6,529 nt of DNA from Caryophanales bacterium UBA6769 (GTDB lineage: Bacteria; Bacillota; Bacilli; Bacillales; UBA6769): the NCBI GenBank assembly GCA_002453275.1, contig DKGN01000038.1:1-6529 (forward strand), given 5' to 3'. The position numbers and the translations under genes were made by a program. A model generated the notes under the pieces. It saw only the letters and a list, made by a program, of their open reading frames with translations, was not told where the DNA came from and did no database searches. Of this stretch, positions 5,473-6,529 are shown in pieces. Each line of letters starts with the position of its first letter. Position 1 is the first letter of the stretch.

Positions 5473-6529
5473 ATGCTGAAAAGAAGTGTTGGTGTTTTCA
5501 TCATTTGTAGTTTATTTATCGGATTTATCTCTACTTTCATAAGCATGACAAAAGAGATTCAGCAAACGATATCTCCATATGAATGGTGGAAGCAAGAAAT
5601 TCACCTTAGGCATTTTAATATTGAAAAAAACAGCTTGTTTCTCGACAAAAATGGAAACGTTTTTGAAGACGTCTATGCGGCTGAAAAACGAAGCTACTTA
5701 CCGTTCGAAGACATCCCGACAAATATATTACACGCATTTATCGCTGTAGAGGACCAATCATTTTATGAACACCGAGGTATTGACATTACAGGGATTGGGC
5801 GTGCTTTAGTAGTCAATATTGGGAAGGAATCAATTGAAGAAGGTGGAAGTACGATAACACAACAACTCGCCAGAAATCTATTTTTATCTAGCGAAAAAAA
5901 ATATGAACGTAAGCTGAAGGAACTGCTTTTAGCGTATAAGCTTGAAGACCAATTTTCAAAAGAAGATATTCTAGAATTCTACATTAATAAAATCTATTTC
6001 CATAATGGAGTGTATGGAATAGAGGCGGCGAGCCTTTTTTATTTTGGAAAGTCGAGCAAACACCTCTCTTTAGCTGAGGCCGCCTTCTTAACCGCCATTC
6101 CAAATAACCCGACCTTATACAATCCACTTACAAATGAAAAACAGACGAAGAAAAGACAAGAGCACATCTTACAGTCTATGCTCACTAAAAATTATATTGC
6201 GGAAGATCAGTTTGAAGAAGCAGTAAACAACCCCATTCAATTAAACATTCACGAGCCAATCCATCAATTTCCTGACTATACAGACGTAGTTTATCGTGAA
6301 TTTAAAGCTCTCATTGCTGAAAAAGAAGGCTATCGGAAGCAATTACAAAAAGCAAAAACTGAGGAAGATAAAGCAAAAATTAATAAAAAAATCGAAAAAC
6401 GAGCGTACGAATGGCTATACGAAAAAGGAGTTCGCATCCATACATCACTCGATCCAGCATTACAAACAATCGCTGTCGAATTTTCGAACGCTCAGCAACG
6501 TTTCGAAAGTCGATCACCCACACGGTGGT
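5473..6529 (+). CDS. Class A penicillin-binding protein, N-terminal 352 codons (3' end outside window)
   Basis: Class A penicillin-binding proteins polymerise glycan strands (GT51 glycosyltransferase) and cross-link them (transpeptidase) on the outer face of the membrane. A signal-anchor helix follows MLKR (about residues 5-24). The GT51 domain spans roughly 60-220: catalytic Glu93 in AVEDQSFYEHRGID, then EGGSTITQQLARNLFL (123-138), KEDILEFYINKIYF (163-176) and NGVYGIEAASLFYFGKS (178-194). From about 280 a Lys/Glu-rich linker leads into KGVRIHTSLDPALQ (318-331), the start of the transpeptidase region. Its active-site SxxK, SxN and KTG motifs fall beyond the window. It resembles PbpF-type (PBP2C) enzymes, but the paralogue cannot be fixed from this half. 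Two in-frame ATGs compete (5458 and 5473) and neither has a clear Shine-Dalgarno site; 5473 is preferred because it places Lys-Arg directly before the membrane helix. It is divergent from prkA. Confidence 0.92.
   Translation, partial: MLKRSVGVFIICSLFIGFISTFISMTKEIQQTISPYEWWKQEIHLRHFNIEKNSLFLDKNGNVFEDVYAAEKRSYLPFEDIPTNILHAFIAVEDQSFYEHRGIDITGIGRALVVNIGKESIEEGGSTITQQLARNLFLSSEKKYERKLKELLLAYKLEDQFSKEDILEFYINKIYFHNGVYGIEAASLFYFGKSSKHLSLAEAAFLTAIPNNPTLYNPLTNEKQTKKRQEHILQSMLTKNYIAEDQFEEAVNNPIQLNIHEPIHQFPDYTDVVYREFKALIAEKEGYRKQLQKAKTEEDKAKINKKIEKRAYEWLYEKGVRIHTSLDPALQTIAVEFSNAQQRFESRSPTRW

Overview
The window looks like the chromosome of a low-GC, endospore-forming Firmicute of the Bacillaceae. The evidence is gene content: prkA and yhbH, two genes of the mother-cell sporulation programme, closely resemble their Bacillus subtilis counterparts as I remember them. 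They sit with a Gram-positive type I signal peptidase, a class A penicillin-binding protein and a Bacillus-type glycerol kinase. Shine-Dalgarno sites are mostly of the strong Bacillus AGGAGG type. Species assignment is not possible from this sequence alone.

Layout, left to right: (1) 1-688, minus strand, the first 229 codons of glycerol kinase glpK, cut off by the window edge. (2) 716-760, a hairpin with a T-rich tail (minus strand) between the CBS gene and glpK. (3) 784-1195, minus strand, a two-CBS-domain protein (yhcV type) that is broken. Each CBS half is readable, but the halves lie in different frames and the linker between them seems to have lost about 26 bases. (4) 1243-2412, minus strand, yhbH, a von Willebrand A-like (DUF444) sporulation protein. 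(5) 2536-2565, a good intrinsic terminator. (6) 2565-3119, minus strand, type I signal peptidase. (7) 3327-5222, minus strand, prkA, an AAA+ protein; I place its start at a TTG three codons inside the longest frame. (8) 5223-5472, a 250-bp divergent promoter region. (9) 5473-6529, plus strand, the N-terminal part of a class A penicillin-binding protein, cut off by the right edge.

How the genes fit together: PrkA (AAA+) and YhbH (a MIDAS-bearing VWA-like protein) are a conserved pair, called YeaG/YeaH in enterobacteria, and normally lie next to each other. Here a signal peptidase gene with its own terminator stands between them. Both prkA and yhbH are preceded by a similar GCATACG-T element that resembles a sigma-E -10 box, so they may still be co-regulated although separated. 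glpK has a terminator-like hairpin close upstream and no convincing promoter after it, which fits either read-through or GlpP-type antitermination control. The region is mostly ordinary housekeeping and sporulation sequence. The unusual points are the broken CBS gene, the split prkA/yhbH pair and the glpK leader arrangement. I see no wholly new system, mobile element, CRISPR array, rRNA or tRNA.
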